Assembly (NCBI GenBank): GCA_963693305.1 | Contig: OY855904.1 | Coordinates: 36,299,917-36,363,916 of the forward strand | Reading direction: 5' to 3' | DNA: 64,000 nt | Origin: Meandrina meandrites | Taxonomy: Eukaryota; Cnidaria; Anthozoa; Scleractinia; Meandrinidae | In this document: positions 1-11,183 of the stretch, one piece after another | Layout of the letters: each line of letters starts with the position of its first letter | Position numbering within the stretch: the stretch's first letter is position 1 | Program-made: the position numbers and the translations under genes | Notes under the pieces: generated by a model | The model's input: only the letters and a program-made list of their open reading frames with translations | Database searches by the model: none | What the model was told of the DNA's origin: nothing

Positions 1-1533
1 AGAACGCCCTTCCCAAGGGTTTACGCATCGCTGATTGCTCCCCAGGGGGGTAATGTCAATGCAACTTATTAGAATTCTGCAAACCTTGCAAAAATCCATC
101 ATTCTCTGAAGAAGACCGCAGAAGGCGATCGAAAATTTAGAGTATCCCTTTTTATATTTTTAGATCTGTTTAAACCGTTTATATTTTTTAAGCTATGACC
201 ACAGATCGCTCCAGCAGTTTTATCCCAAAGGGTGTCATTTTGTTTCTTTTGTGATGCACATTTGTGGTGCCAAGTTTCAAGACCACTGCTTTAATAGTAT
301 TAGAGATATTGTTTATTCAGTATTTTACCAGTTTTTAGTTACAAATCTTATGACGTCATCACTGACCTAATTTGCATAATAGAAAAATGTCAATATCTCA
401 AAAAGAAAAACGCCATTCTTTCAAATAAGCAAGAAATATTTTTCATGTCATATACACTTAAACACATGTCAACAAACTGGCATGTGAAATTTGGAGCTGT
501 TTTGACGATTTTCATTTTTGCTTCAAATTGCTAGGGCCCTCATTTGACCAAACCCTTCAATTGTTAGGTAGACTGGGGGATAGATAGGGTATACTTGAAA
601 AGTACAAATTAAGTATACCTGTGTACAACCCTCCAAGTTTATTTTTTTCCTTAGTGGCCATTTGGCCACCGACTGCTCAAGTTTGGTCGCCATTGAAAAA
701 TTTTAGTCGCTAAGTAAGCTCACGCTTTCAATCCTTCTTCTCAATTTTAGTCGCCACGCTGGCGACTTGGGTTTCAATTTAGTCACCAGCTCCAAAATTT
801 TAGTCACCATGGTGACTAAAATGGTCTTAACTTGGAGGGTTGGTGTAGGACAATTAGCTATAATGGTTTAGTATTCAAAGTAGAGGGAAGAGTATTTCTC
901 TTCCATCAGGGCTCGACAAAAACTTAAATTCCAACTTGCCCTTTGGGCAAGCAAGTCTCAAAACTTGCTTGCCCGAGCCGATTTCCCACTTGCCCGCATC
1001 AAAAAAATAAAGTAAGAAATAAGCTCATTAAAAATTCATAATCCTCGGATGACTAGATCTCACAAAGTGTTTTTTGATTGCTTTACTTCGTTTGAATGTT
1101 TTCCTTATTAACATAACAATTGAAGTGACTGAAGTGATTTTCTTTTTCTCGTATTTTTCTCCCAAGCCGGCGTGTTATGAGACTGCACGGCGGAATGTTT
1201 ATTTTTGGCACTGGAAGACACTAAACTGGTTTCTCATCAGTGGTCGAAAACTACTTGTCCCGGACGACCGGACGGGACTTTTGTCGAGCCCTGTTCCATG
1301 TACTAATTCCTTGCAGTAGCAACTGGATGCTACGCTTATGAGCTACGTGTACATGTAGGCTCTTATGATTTGTAACCCTGGACTACACTTAAATTGACGT
1401 AAATTTCAGTGTGCCTACATGTGAAAGCACAAATATTAGGGAGCCATTCTAAAATTTCATTACTCGAAGAGATCTAAAATTACTGTCAGTGCTAAGTGTT
1501 TATTCAATCTCTTAACTTTATTTCCTTACCTAG
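1..1533. other. Intronic or 5' flanking DNA upstream of the first visible NCBP1 exon
   Basis: No coding exon is recognisable here. The earlier NCBP1 exon(s) for the first ~42 residues must lie to the left of the window. The stretch holds a hAT-like element (907-1293) and, at about 650-830, a cluster of short inverted motifs around TTTAGTCGCCA/GGCGACT and TTTAGTCACCA/GGTGACTAAA. A similar cluster recurs near 26965-27045, so it is a dispersed repeat family that I cannot name. Confidence 0.6.
907..1293. mobile_element. hAT-like MITE, 387 bp
   Basis: The left end reads CAGGGCTCGACAAAAACTT and the right end reads ACTTTTGTCGAGCCCTG, a terminal inverted repeat with the CAGGG...CCCTG ends typical of hAT elements. 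TTCCAT flanks both sides (901-906 and 1294-1299). hAT elements normally duplicate 8 bp, so only 6 matching bp suggests decay. No transposase is encoded. The inner sequence contains further short inverted copies of CTTGCCC. Confidence 0.6.
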
Positions 1534-1634
1534 AGTACATCATCACTTGAAAGCAATCTCGAAGGTCTTGCCAGTGTGCTGGAAGCCGATTTGCCAAATT
1601 ACAAAGAACGCATCCTCAAGATTATTTGCACATG
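1534..1634 (+). CDS. NCBP1: NCBP1 exon (a), start of first MIF4G domain
   Basis: Acceptor TTCCTTACCTAG and donor GTAAGA bound 101 nt read in phase 0. The peptide contains LESNLEGLASVLEADLPNYK, nearly identical to human NCBP1 around residues 46-65, then ends ERILKIICT plus two bases of a cysteine codon. That split codon is completed by the first base at 3995. This is the beginning of the MIF4G helical repeat region. It is the first exon of the gene in the window, and its own upstream intron extends beyond position 1. Confidence 0.93.
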
Positions 1635-2253
1635 GTAAGAGAACAATTATTGCCAGAATATAATTGTTCTTGCAGAGAATAATTATTATACATGTAAGGT
1701 TAACTGGGCTAGACATCACTTAAAATAGACCAGTCATGAAATTTGACACAAGATTCTCGACTCGAGAGAGAAGACTCTCGTCTCGAGAGAAGCTTTAAAA
1801 ACTGTAAGTACGATGGCTTGATCTTCACGTGAGATTTTAATTGCCTATTGTAAAACATAGCGAATGATACGCGAGTGAATTGAACGCCACCTTTAAACTC
1901 TTGCGACAAGTTGCGTGACTGTTTAGCTGATCATAGAAACTAATTCTCACATCGCGCAGTCGTCAAAAAATGTTCACTGAAAAAAGTATGCAGTTTTCTC
2001 AAGTCCTTTCTCAGACATCTTAATATTCAATTTTTAACATTTCTTTGATTCAAAGTTTTCATTTGCAATGGCAGTAATTAATCTAGCAGGGCGAGTTTTG
2101 TTTCAAAAGCTGTATAAAGTTGAAGGCTGTTTGCTCACACAACATGCAAATTCAATTGTTCTGTGTGACTGTTGAGGAAAAATGATCCAGGATTAAATTG
2201 GAGTTTTTCACAAGTGCTTTTACTGGCCACAGGCGTCTTAATCTTAAATTTTT

Positions 2254-2847
2254 GAGTTTTTTTTTCCAAAAATACTGAAAATTCCGGTTATAAGCCCTGG
2301 GCTTATACAACTTCGTAAGGGTTTTTGGGTTGGCTTATAAGTGGAGGGGCTTATATCCGGGGGGGCTTATAAGTGGAATAAAAAAATGTTTCGAAACGAG
2401 CCACGGTAGTGTTGATCGAAATACGTTTTTAAGTTAAAAACTCAAAATAAAACAACATTTAACCCTGTTCAGTACTGTCATCAAGCAGAGGGGGGGGCTT
2501 ATATCCGGCGGGGCTTATAACCAGATGCATTTTTTTGTTTCCACTTAGATGGGCCTATAACTGGGGGGGGCTTATAAGCGGAATTTTACGGTAACTCTTT
2601 AGTCGACGCGATGGACCGTGCAGTCAGTCAGTCAGTGAAGTATACATGTTTGTAAGTCACACCAATCAGGTCTCAGGTACTATCAGAACCAATGAAATTG
2701 CAGTTTATAAAGGGGAAGTAATCTGATACAGTTGTAGGGCTATGTAGTTAGTGATGCACCATGCACAAATAGCTCAACCCATGAAATAAACCATCCCACC
2801 CAATCAATTGAAAAAATAACTCCTGCACGCTTAGCGTGCCTATGTTT
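2254..2847. mobile_element. Helentron-like non-autonomous element, copy 1
   Basis: Shares both ends with copies at 11184-12575 and 18176-20483. The left end is a GAGTTATTTTT/AAAATAACTC hairpin followed by TTAGTCGRCGCGATGGACCG; the right end is CAATTGAAAAAATAACTCC, then the small palindrome GCACGCTTAGCGTGC, then CTATGTTT. This copy is short and non-coding, and its left hairpin is interrupted by the MITE at 2275-2591. Insertion without target duplication is shown best by copy 3. Assignment to Helentron/HINE rests on TT insertion and terminal hairpins, not on an encoded protein. Confidence 0.6.
2275..2591. mobile_element. TA-flanked MITE with G-rich ends, nested in Helentron-like copy 1
   Basis: Inverted ends CTGAAAATTCCGGTTATAAG and CTTATAAGCGGAATTTTACGG are flanked by TA on both sides (2273-2274, 2592-2593), the Tc1/mariner-type target duplication. 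Inside are repeated blocks of GGGGGGCTTATAANNGG. Removing it with one TA restores the hairpin of the host element as seen in its other copies, which proves the insertion and its order. No coding capacity. Confidence 0.75.
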
Positions 2848-3059
2848 AGGATTTCTGTCATTCACAGTTTGCATTTGAGATGCAGTAAATAAATTCAAGC
2901 AATGCGGCAAGTTTCGATTCAAGAGCTTTGCCAAGTTCACTCGTACGCACACGACGTGTGAAGTTAACTGATGTCTTGATTTTGCTTTTTGAGACTAGCT
3001 TCATTTACGTTTTGCTTCATAGCATTGAATCAGTCGTAGTTTCGTGGAATTTAGATGTC

Positions 3060-3790
3060 TTTTAGCAACAGTCACGATAGAAGGCATATATTTTTTCCAA
3101 AGAGATCTGAATGCCACCAAAGACCACCAAAGTACTGCTAAGACAAAGAAGAGTTAAAATTTGGAGAGCTTCTACTTTCTGATCCAATCTTTTTGTTCAG
3201 TACTTTATACATGCTTCCCAGCAGAGCTCTCTTTATCAAAATGGTCATGTAATTCTGGAGAAACAGCTCTCTTATCGCAAAAAAAAAAAAAAAACCAGGT
3301 TCTGTAAATATAATTCCTGTGCAATTTTAAAATATGCAAAAACTTGCTCTCACATTTTTAGAGCGAAATTAAAAAAAAAATACAGTGAAGAAAAGTTAAG
3401 GCTATTTTGTGCTTTGAAAATCATTTGAAAGAGATGTTTTTTGATTTGATCTGTGCGATACTTTTCAAGAAATGACTTTCAGTCGTTAACACACAACGGA
3501 TCAACCATGCAGGACCAGCATGACATGGCTCTCAAGTATACAAATCTTCATCCGCAACCAACATACATGTATTTGTCACATATTTCCATGTGTTATTTGA
3601 AAGTGGTGTATTTCAGTGAAAAGGCCACATATATGCTTGTGTTGTTTTGTCAAAAGTATTGCATTATTACCCCAAAAGGTGACCTTTAAATAGAGGTGAA
3701 ATAAAAATATAGTTTGGAAGTGTATAAAATTTTGGCTGACAAAACATATAGCTGAAACCATGTTCACTTTTGTGAGTGTCTTTTATTTCC
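3060..3790. repeat. Dispersed repeat related to 37740-38520
   Basis: Several blocks match the region at 37740-38520 in the same orientation: GAGCTTCTACTTTCTGATCC, then TTCAGTACTTTATACATGCT, then the CAAGAAATGACTTTCAGTCG block, and near the end ACATATAGCTGAAACCATG followed by TGTGAGTGTC. Order is kept but divergence is high and gaps are frequent. No coding signal and no terminal repeats are seen, so the element class is unknown. Confidence 0.5.
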
Positions 3791-3994
3791 ATGATTGGGG
3801 AACTTTGTTAATATTCACTACCAGTGACCTTACATCCTCTTAGAGGGCTTTTTTAACATAATATTGCATCTTCTAAAGCATTCTGCACCCAGACTTCCTA
3901 ACCCTTGGTAATTGTTCATTTATATGTCTAATTATGGAATGACCTTACAGTACGTGTTTTATAATTATGTCATAGTGTGTGTGTTTTTTTGCAG

Positions 3995-4079
3995 CGCTGC
4001 AAATCTGCCAGAGAAAATAACTGTATACAGCACACTAGTTGGACTTTTGAATGCAAAGAACTACAGTTGCGGAGAGGAG
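3995..4079 (+). CDS. NCBP1: NCBP1 exon (b)
   Basis: The 85-nt exon follows a T8 tract and GCAG. One base completes the cysteine codon left open at 1634. The rest encodes [20 protein letters not shown] then KNYSCGEE, matching human [20 protein letters not shown] and following residues (about 76-103). It ends in phase 0 before GTGAAT. It is too short and too embedded in overlapping frames to stand out as an open frame alone, but the match and phases are unambiguous. Confidence 0.93.
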
Positions 4080-4800
4080 GTGAATTTCCTTATCATGCTG
4101 TTATGATGGTTTGCTACTGGTCTAACCCATTAACATGCTTAAGAAATATGCTAATGTTCTATCCCTGCAGTGTACTAATTAGCCACTGCAGGCGTTATGT
4201 GTGCAGTTGAAACTCTTCTTGTATCTACTTAAGATAGTAAAAGACCAGTTCTAGGGTTGGCCACCACTGGGTACCCTGGAATTGGAATTGTTGCTCTAAG
4301 CTGTTATTAAAAGCTCTTGTAAGCAACTGCTCCAGTCCTGTAGGTGACTGTGACCAGTTTTGAGAATTACCAACTGGTCTTTTCCTTTTTAGCTTGAAAA
4401 ATGGCAAATCCATTTTTGAGTTCTCAGGAGCAAGGCCAGCAATTTTACTCCTTCGCTCCTTTTATCCATGTATCCTTTACTTACTGTGTCGGTTCCCGCG
4501 TATATCCTGTTAATCTGCTTGCTGACTAGTGCATAGCTCTTGCACATATACATGTATTGTCCATCAGTCACTGAGGGTCAGCCAAAGGATGAGAAACTGT
4601 CTTGCATATCATTCATACTCACCCGGCAAAACAAAAAAAAATGATGAACTGAAATGAACTGAACTAAACTTATTTTACCGTGTCAGAAACAAATTTACAA
4701 AGTTACTTCCTTTCGAGTAGATTCCCCATTTTTACTCTTAGAACTCAAGAACTTCTAATTTGAGAATTTCCTTCTGTCATATTGTACCAAAAAGGTTAAT

Positions 4801-6560
4801 ATATAGATTTAGGCAGGCCTAAAAGCGGAGCTCCCATTTATCATTTCTTTTTTTTGCTCGAGTAAATTACAGTATTACCAAATAAGAAACCACACTATAT
4901 TTCTAGGCTTATACGGTGGCCCATGTAGTTACAAAAAACCTCTCATGATTTTGTTGACCAAAGCGACGTCAATATATTTCGTGATTAACCCGTCTGAATT
5001 TTCCTGCCTTTAGTGACAGGTTCTAAAATTGAAATTGACGAGTGCACTTTATTGGGTTTCTCACGTACGCACGTAGGCGCAAAACAAATCTTAGTAAAAC
5101 TTTTTACAACGTTTACTGTACACTAATTCGTAATACCCCTCTAAGATCTCTATGAGTTATTCAAGGTAAAAAGAACCTTGACCTTGTTTTGATTACTACA
5201 AAACTGTTAGGGCAAGAAAATCAACTCAAGGCAAAAACAAAGTACGTACAGAAAAATAAAGTGAACTCGCTGCTAAACACAGTAAACTAAATGAACTCAC
5301 GCCACGGCAAACTGAAAAAATCACGGCGGCAAAACAAACACTGCAAATTGATGGTGCCGGTTATGTAGGTCATTTTAAAGCAGTGTTTGTGTAAGAATTG
5401 TGGCAGTTTGTGATTTGGAAAGTGGTGCACGCTAACTTAGAATAAGCTTACAATGATGTTTTGACTGTTTTGAACCGTCTTCTTTTCGTTGCGGTTTGGT
5501 TGCACGATTTACTAATTCTGTTTTATCGTACGCGTTGCTAAATACCTAAGAGAATTTTATGTAGAGAACTGAATGAATTTTCTTCATTTCTGGTAAGTAA
5601 ATATGCGGTAGGTTAAGTCTGAACCCACTCAGCCTAGCGCAGGTAACTCGCAACGAAACCGGCAAATTCAACACACTCACTAACAAGCAGTGATATTATA
5701 AAGAGAAACAAAACAAATGCAAGCGAGCCGAAATCGCGATTGTGATCCGTGAAGCTAAATAATTTGTTTTCAAAATCCAATAATGAACATCACAGTTAAC
5801 TCCAATAACTAAAACTGAAAATAATTAGTCTAAACAAAATATTTACTAAACAAATGTGTAAAATGTACAAACATGAACAGGCTTGATAAATATTTACGTG
5901 AAGATCTGAAAACCGACACAACTTCAAATTCATTCATAAATGAAGTATAATTCTCTCAATATAAAATTAGGCTTATGCTTAGTGCATACATTTACGTTTG
6001 TTACCTCATTATTGAAGACGGCTTATAAATTCTGCAGGGATAAGCTTTCAAACCAGCCCAATAATGTCGGAGACGAACACGGCAAATTCGTTGCAAGTTT
6101 ATCCAACACAACCGACATATACATTATATGAATTATCACCGAACATCAATTTCTCTCTTTCCATCGGTGTAGCCTTTAACAGTCTTTTATCCTTTACTTC
6201 AATGAACTTGATCGGCTCTAAATTCACTTTTGTTTGAGCTCAATTCAGTGATATTCAGCCTTGCTCAGCCGTAGGTCGAACCCTGCACATCGCGCTCTTT
6301 TTGACTCGTTATCCAGTATATCATGTTCAAATCGGCAATTATTTCAGATCTTCCCATTAAGAGGTTGTCCTAAATCATTTGGCATAAGTTTCCATGATGT
6401 AGATGAGTAAATAAAGTGAGAAATATTCACGAAAATTGATGTTTGCCAGCAGCTTTCTTCGTGTCTTTCATTCAGCTTTAAAGGTGAACAGCGTACCAAA
6501 GATTTGCCGCCTTTTCGTACAATTGCTTCGTTTAAGTTGAAATGAAATGTCCAGATCATT
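4801..6560 (+). repeat. Dispersed repeat, long copy (matches 38560-39255 in inverse orientation)
   Basis: Starts TAGATTTAGGCAGGCCTAAA and AAGCGGAGCTCCC, continues through TAGTGACAGGTTCTAAAATT and TTGACCTTGTTTTGATTACT, and ends with GTTGTCCTAAATC...CAGCTTTCTTCGTGTCTTTC. The inverse copy at 38560-39255 matches both halves but lacks about 1 kb found here at ~5275-6295. A related TAGATTAAGCCAAGCCTAAA occurs at 6601 just beyond. No open frame or transposase motif is visible; class unknown. Confidence 0.6.
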
Positions 6561-6955
6561 CATTTAACATGCGAAAAAACTGAACTAATTATTTCTAAAA
6601 TAGATTAAGCCAAGCCTAAAAGCAGAGCTTGTCGGTTATTTACCTTGCCCTTTATTTAAATCTGAATTTACGCGATGATAAAATTATCAGGCTAAGTAAA
6701 AAACTGAGTACTTGAGCCCGCGATCAACTGGAAAACCATTGCCTGGTCAGCGGTCAACTTCCAAAAAAAGATGTCACCTCGATAAGCTCTACGGCTGGGC
6801 CCGCAATGTGGTCATGTGATACTGGTCAGCGGATACCTTGTTTTGACAGCTGTCAATTGACCATGACATGGAAGTTCAATATCAAAGATTTAACAGTAAC
6901 CAAGGCGGTAATTGTCCTGTGACTCCCCTCCCCCTCCCCCAGAGTCTGTACGGAC

Positions 6956-7003
6956 GGACGCTCGGACGCTCGGACGCTCGGACGCTCGGACGCTCGGACG
7001 CTC
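6956..7003 (+). repeat. 8-bp minisatellite, 6 units of GGACGCTC
   Basis: Six perfect head-to-tail copies of GGACGCTC, preceded by a degenerate CGGACG and followed by GTACGGTCACGTG. The run is GC-rich and CpG-dense in an otherwise AT-rich intron. Confidence 0.95.
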
Positions 7004-7327
7004 GTACGGTCACGTGATTACCAAATTTTCTGGGCTTGATGGTTTACCAAATTTTCTTACCCATGGTGCTCCGCTGGCGCGCTTCGCGCGCTGGAGTTCC
7101 GCTATGATTTATCACTAGATAATAATGGTTCAATTCTCCACCGCCACCATGAAATTTGCTAATGAATTATTAAGCAAGGGTCCTGTATGACCTTAATTTC
7201 GGTTGTTGCCGTTGTTCTTTGTAAGCTAATTATTAATAAACACAATATTTAATGCCATGTTTATATGCGTATTTATCCATGTGTATGGTTTCAAAACACT
7301 TAATTATGAAAATTTTCTGTTTTCTAG

Positions 7328-7399
7328 TTTTTAGACATGATTCTGGAAAATCTTAAGGAAGTGCTGATTGCTGGTCAGTTTGACAGAGCTAGATTAATG
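7328..7399 (+). CDS. NCBP1: NCBP1 exon (c)
   Basis: A 72-nt phase-0 exon between TTTTCTAG and GTAAAT encodes 24 residues, FLDMILENLKEVLIAGQFDR then ARLM. Human NCBP1 has FVEAMIRQLKESLKANNYNE and AVYL at the same point (about 104-127), with the LKE core conserved. Exon length and both boundaries equal those implied by the human protein alignment. Confidence 0.92.
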
Positions 7400-7552
7400 G
7401 TAAATAAATTACAACTTTTACATGCTTGGCAATTTTGAAATTTCTTTTTATTTTTGTCCTGCTTTTTAACCCATGGACATGTGAAGTGTAGAAACATGTT
7501 TTCTGGGGACTCCAGATATGCAAATTAGTAATTCTCACTCACTTAGGAGTGT

Positions 7553-7745
7553 GGGAGGTGTGGTGGCCTCATAGCTGGTGCGCTGGACTGTGGGTTGAGC
7601 AGTCCAAGTTTGAGGCCTGGTTGGGCCACTGCATTGTGTTCTTGGGCAAGACACTGTATTCTCACTTCATGCTACAGAAACCGGGATTAGCTCCACCCTG
7701 ATGGTCCACTAGGCTCATACATGTATGCAGACTTAACCTGTTTTT
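7553..7745 (+). mobile_element. tRNA-derived SINE, short copy
   Basis: The head GTGGTGGCCTCATAGCTGG resembles a decayed box A, and CCAAGTTTGAGGCCTGG a decayed box B. Then comes the conserved SINE core TGTGTTCTTGGGCAAGACAC. The same core, in full length and opposite orientation, is present at 39455-39760, together with the shared block CATGCTACRGAAACCGG. This copy lacks about 120 bp of the longer one. Confidence 0.65.
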
Positions 7746-7769
7746 CTACTTCACTAAGCTTAAGGTTAA

Positions 7770-8166
7770 AGGGAACCTCAGCTGTTAAGGCAAGTTTACG
7801 CTGAATTACTCAAAATAATGTCTAAATTACAAATTTTACTGCACAAGGTAAAAATAACATTTAATAAATTGAAATAATAAATGGCAAAGATTATCGCTTT
7901 TAAATTTCCCAGGCGCTGCCATCTTGGATTTCATGACGTCACTGCGTTGTCACTACTTTTGTTTAAAACAAAAGGACAAGGCATTGACGTCATGAAATCC
8001 AAGATGGCGGCGTGCGGGAAATTTAATAGTGATAATTAGTCTAAATCATTTCCATTTATTTCAATTATTAATTGCTATAATTATCTCCCTTGTCCGGTAA
8101 AAACTGTATTCTAGGCATTATTTCAATCAACTCAAGGCAAACTTGCCTTTACAACCGAGGTTCCCT
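7770..8166. mobile_element. piggyBac-like MITE, TTAA target site, 397 bp
   Basis: TTAA flanks both ends (7766-7769, 8167-8170). Ends are AGGGAACCTCAGCTGTTAAG and CAACCGAGGTTCCCT-type complements, and the inverted arms continue inward for ~180 bp, including GCCATCTTGGATTTCATGAC against GTCATGAAATCCAAGATGGC. The whole element could fold into one hairpin. TTAA duplication is the piggyBac signature; no transposase is present. Confidence 0.8.
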
Positions 8167-9283
8167 TTAAGACACTGTAATTACTCCGGCACTGAACTCG
8201 AGTGCCCGGTCGATTTCCTGAGTTTTACAGTTCCTAATGCAATATTGGAATAGTAACCATGCAAACACAATAACAAGGCTTGTGTTGACTTGTGTGAGAG
8301 ATTGTAATAAACTTTGGCAAGGTTGGCCATCTTTTCTCACATTTTTCAGAAAATGAGGGAAAGTTTCAATACTAATGACACTACTATAATTATGGTCTTC
8401 TAATAAGAGAGGAAATCATTTTTGCAAAAGAAAGACAACCAAATTTCCTAACAGGAGATATAAAAAATGAAAACAAAAGCTTTGCTACTAATGAGGAAAA
8501 TGACTTACGGAGCTACTGTGTTGAGACACGCATCTTTTGTTTTAACGTGCGAACGTGCCGTGCGCATGCATTCACCTTTACCTGTTTTCCTCTGGAGGGT
8601 CACAAATGGAAAATGCTTTTTACTGAGAAAAGTTATTCTGAATCAATGAATGAATTGAAAAAGATATGAAGAATACTTCATGGAAAGTGTGCATGTATGG
8701 TGTTTAAGCACTTGTTGGTTTGTATCAGAAATCTCACTTGTTGGCTGTGCTCACTCGTTCAATTTCTGATACTTTACCATCTGGTGCGTAAATACCGTAT
8801 ATGCACACTTCGATTCATCATCATCATTTTTTTTGTTAACATCATCTGGGATTGAAAATATACTTACTTAATCCTCTTTGCCCCTTGTGAGGTATAGGGC
8901 CTCCACCATAGCCTTCCACCGGACTCTGTTCATCGCGATCTTCTCGGCCTCACCCTATGTCTTCCCGATGCTCTCCAGCTCCTTGATTACTGTTTGCTGC
9001 CAAAATATAGCAATCCCCAAATATTCCTACAATTCCAACCTCTCGATGTTTTATGGGAAATTGCAAAAGGCAGTTCCTTTGCTGCATAAAAATTTATCAG
9101 CAAGCGAGCAAATAAGGTATTTTAAGGCAAAAATGATTTGGTAAAAATGTAATGTCATCATTCCACATAAAATAGTACTTAAAAGGGCTGTCACCAGAGG
9201 ATTAAGTAAACTGGAAAGAAAGATGAATTACACTAGAATTTTATTAGTAAACTGAACCTATAGCTTTTTCACTGCTCTTTTAG

Positions 9284-9391
9284 GTGCGGTTTCTTGCTGA
9301 TCTTGTGAACTGTCGGGTTCTGATGCCTAGTGCACTTTTAGAGTTTTTTGACAAGCTATTGGCAGCTACTATGGAGGAAAATATTACACAG
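9284..9391 (+). CDS. NCBP1: NCBP1 exon (d)
   Basis: A 108-nt phase-0 exon (36 codons) between CTCTTTTAG and GTACAT. It begins VRFLADLVNCRVLMPSALLE, matching human VRFLSDLVNCHVIAAPSMVA (about 128 onward), and ends TMEENITQ. The length is exactly that of the human segment. The VRFL-DLVNC core is strongly conserved in MIF4G repeat 1. Confidence 0.94.
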
Positions 9392-10246
9392 GTACATCTT
9401 TGATATAACACAGTAATGTTGACTGCTAAACTGTTAGTATAGACCTGTTGCCATGGTATCTTTAACAAAAATCACAGTTTGTGGAAGATGTGGTGGCTTA
9501 ATTAATGGTTAGCTTGTTGTCCTCTGGATCAAGTGATCCGTCTTGAAGAAAAGCAAAGACTACAATTATATTGTTTCTGAGGACCCTATGCTCTCCTCAT
9601 GGGAACAGGGAAGTATGCATTACAGACTTGACTAGCTCTCACAAATGTTGCATGTTTTCCCTGTGGTGTCAAGTAAAAACCCCAATTACATGAAATTAAA
9701 TTAGACTTTTAGGCATTGCAGTACTTTAATTTGTATGAAATAAAATGAAAATGAAATGAAAAACTTGTACTAGGATTTTTTGCACAAAATATCCTAACAA
9801 CCAGTGGAAACAAATTTTCCAGATTTGCTGCACTTTGTAAACCGTTCTAAAACAGGTGTTTTTTTGTTTGATCCGTTTATTACTTAAGTTGAAACATCAT
9901 GCATCACTTTAAAATCAGTCATGCATAAGAATGAGACAACCTAGTATGGATTGCACTGATTGGCCACAAAAGTGACAGCACAGACAACTGGAAGCAATGT
10001 GGGATTTTGAAGCATTCAGAAGTGTGTGTAGCTAGCAAAATGGATTTAAACCAGCTGCAGTTTTTAAACAGGACAATTGCAAGTTGCAGGGACCAAATTT
10101 TCTGGTTTCTTAGTCCCAGTAATAATTCAAAAGCAAAAATTTACAAAATAGTGGGAAAATATGTTTGAAAGAAAAACAAAAGTACCATGTTACATACTTT
10201 GAAGCGAAAACCAAAAGTATCATGATACAATGTTTTGCAGGAAGAA

Positions 10247-11067
10247 CCGTAAACATCTGCAGATAAGCTGCACCTTGAATTTAACAACTCAAATTTTGCA
10301 AAAAAGAATTTTTTGAAAGAAATCCAAAAATGAGTGTTTAGAAGGCTTCAAATGCAACTTACTATTAACATTGAAACAGAAAATACTTCAATCGTACCCA
10401 CAATTTTTCCGCTGTAATATAATGAACATCATCTCCACCAACTTTGACATATGATTGATCTTTTTCAGGTACTTGTAGACGGGTATTTCTTCATTCAACA
10501 CTGTTTTTCTGCAGTTTTTTGTGTGACAACAATAACGTGTGTGTTTACAGTTTTTGAATGTTTGTACCATAGTAACCAGGCATTAGTTTGAACCCACTAG
10601 GACTAGGGTGAGAACAATAAAATGGTTGTTTGTTTATTCAAGATGGAGATTCTGTTGTTTGTGGAGCCAACTGTTGGAGATAAATTTGTTGAACAAAGAG
10701 AGTTTCATAATTTGTCATCAAAGTGCTAAATGGCAAAGTTCGACCATGCGAATACTCGAGAATAGCGTAGAATTTTCTCACTCCTGGAGGCTGGGGATCA
10801 ATTACTGTTGAAGTTTATTTCAGACTGTCATCAACGCTGCAAACAGCTTTGTGGGGGATGGTTATTCCTTGCTGTGTGACGTTTTCTTGTTCTAGAAAAG
10901 CGATCATAAACTGCTGAAAAGATCTTTTTACAATGGTTTCCATAATAAAGTGTCAATTCATGGAAATGTACGGCACCTTTTCCAAATGTTGCAGCAGATA
11001 AGCCACACCCCTGATTTTAAGCAACTTTTTTTGGAAAAAGGTGAGGCTTATCTGCGAGTGTTTACGG
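10247..11067. mobile_element. Inverted-repeat element, ~820 bp, class uncertain
   Basis: The left end CCGTAAACATCTGCAGATAA is mirrored at the right by TTATCTGCGAGTGTTTACGG. A second AGATAAGCCACACCCCTG block lies just inside the right end. The CCGTAAA ends resemble those of the TA-flanked MITE at 2275, but I do not see a clean target duplication here. No coding sequence. Confidence 0.5.
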
Positions 11068-11183
11068 TACTGTGTTGGGTTGTAAAAATAAGTGTATTAA
11101 GTATCATGTCTGGCATTTCAAAGTCTTTTTGAAAGTGAAATAAGGTCAAACAAACTACAAAAAACACCATACTATTAATTATT

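Larger units (their letters stand above)
1635..3994 (+). other. NCBP1 intron between exons a and b
   Basis: Spans 2.36 kb with GT at 1635 and a T-rich acceptor ending GCAG at 3994. It contains Helentron-like copy 1 (2254-2847) with a TA-flanked MITE inside it, and a dispersed repeat at 3060-3790. Apart from these I see only AT-rich unique-looking sequence, including an A15 run near 3281. Confidence 0.8.
4080..7327 (+). other. NCBP1 intron between exons b and c
   Basis: Spans 3.25 kb, GT at 4080 and TTTTCTAG at 7327. Holds a dispersed repeat (4801-6560) and an 8-bp minisatellite (6956-7003) within a GC-rich patch. The block 6720-7110 contains a polypyrimidine CCCCTCCCCCTCCCCC run and CGCGCTTCGCGCG palindrome and has the look of another dispersed repeat. 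4080-4800 shows nothing recognisable. Confidence 0.7.
7400..9283 (+). other. NCBP1 intron between exons c and d
   Basis: Spans 1.88 kb. Contains a tRNA-derived SINE (7553-7745) followed directly by a TTAA-flanked MITE (7770-8166). The rest (8171-9283) has no recognisable gene or repeat. Confidence 0.8.

Noticed and set aside
1074..1319. 81-codon frame crossing the hAT-like element end
   Set aside because: No similarity or codon signal; it spans the transposon boundary and host sequence.
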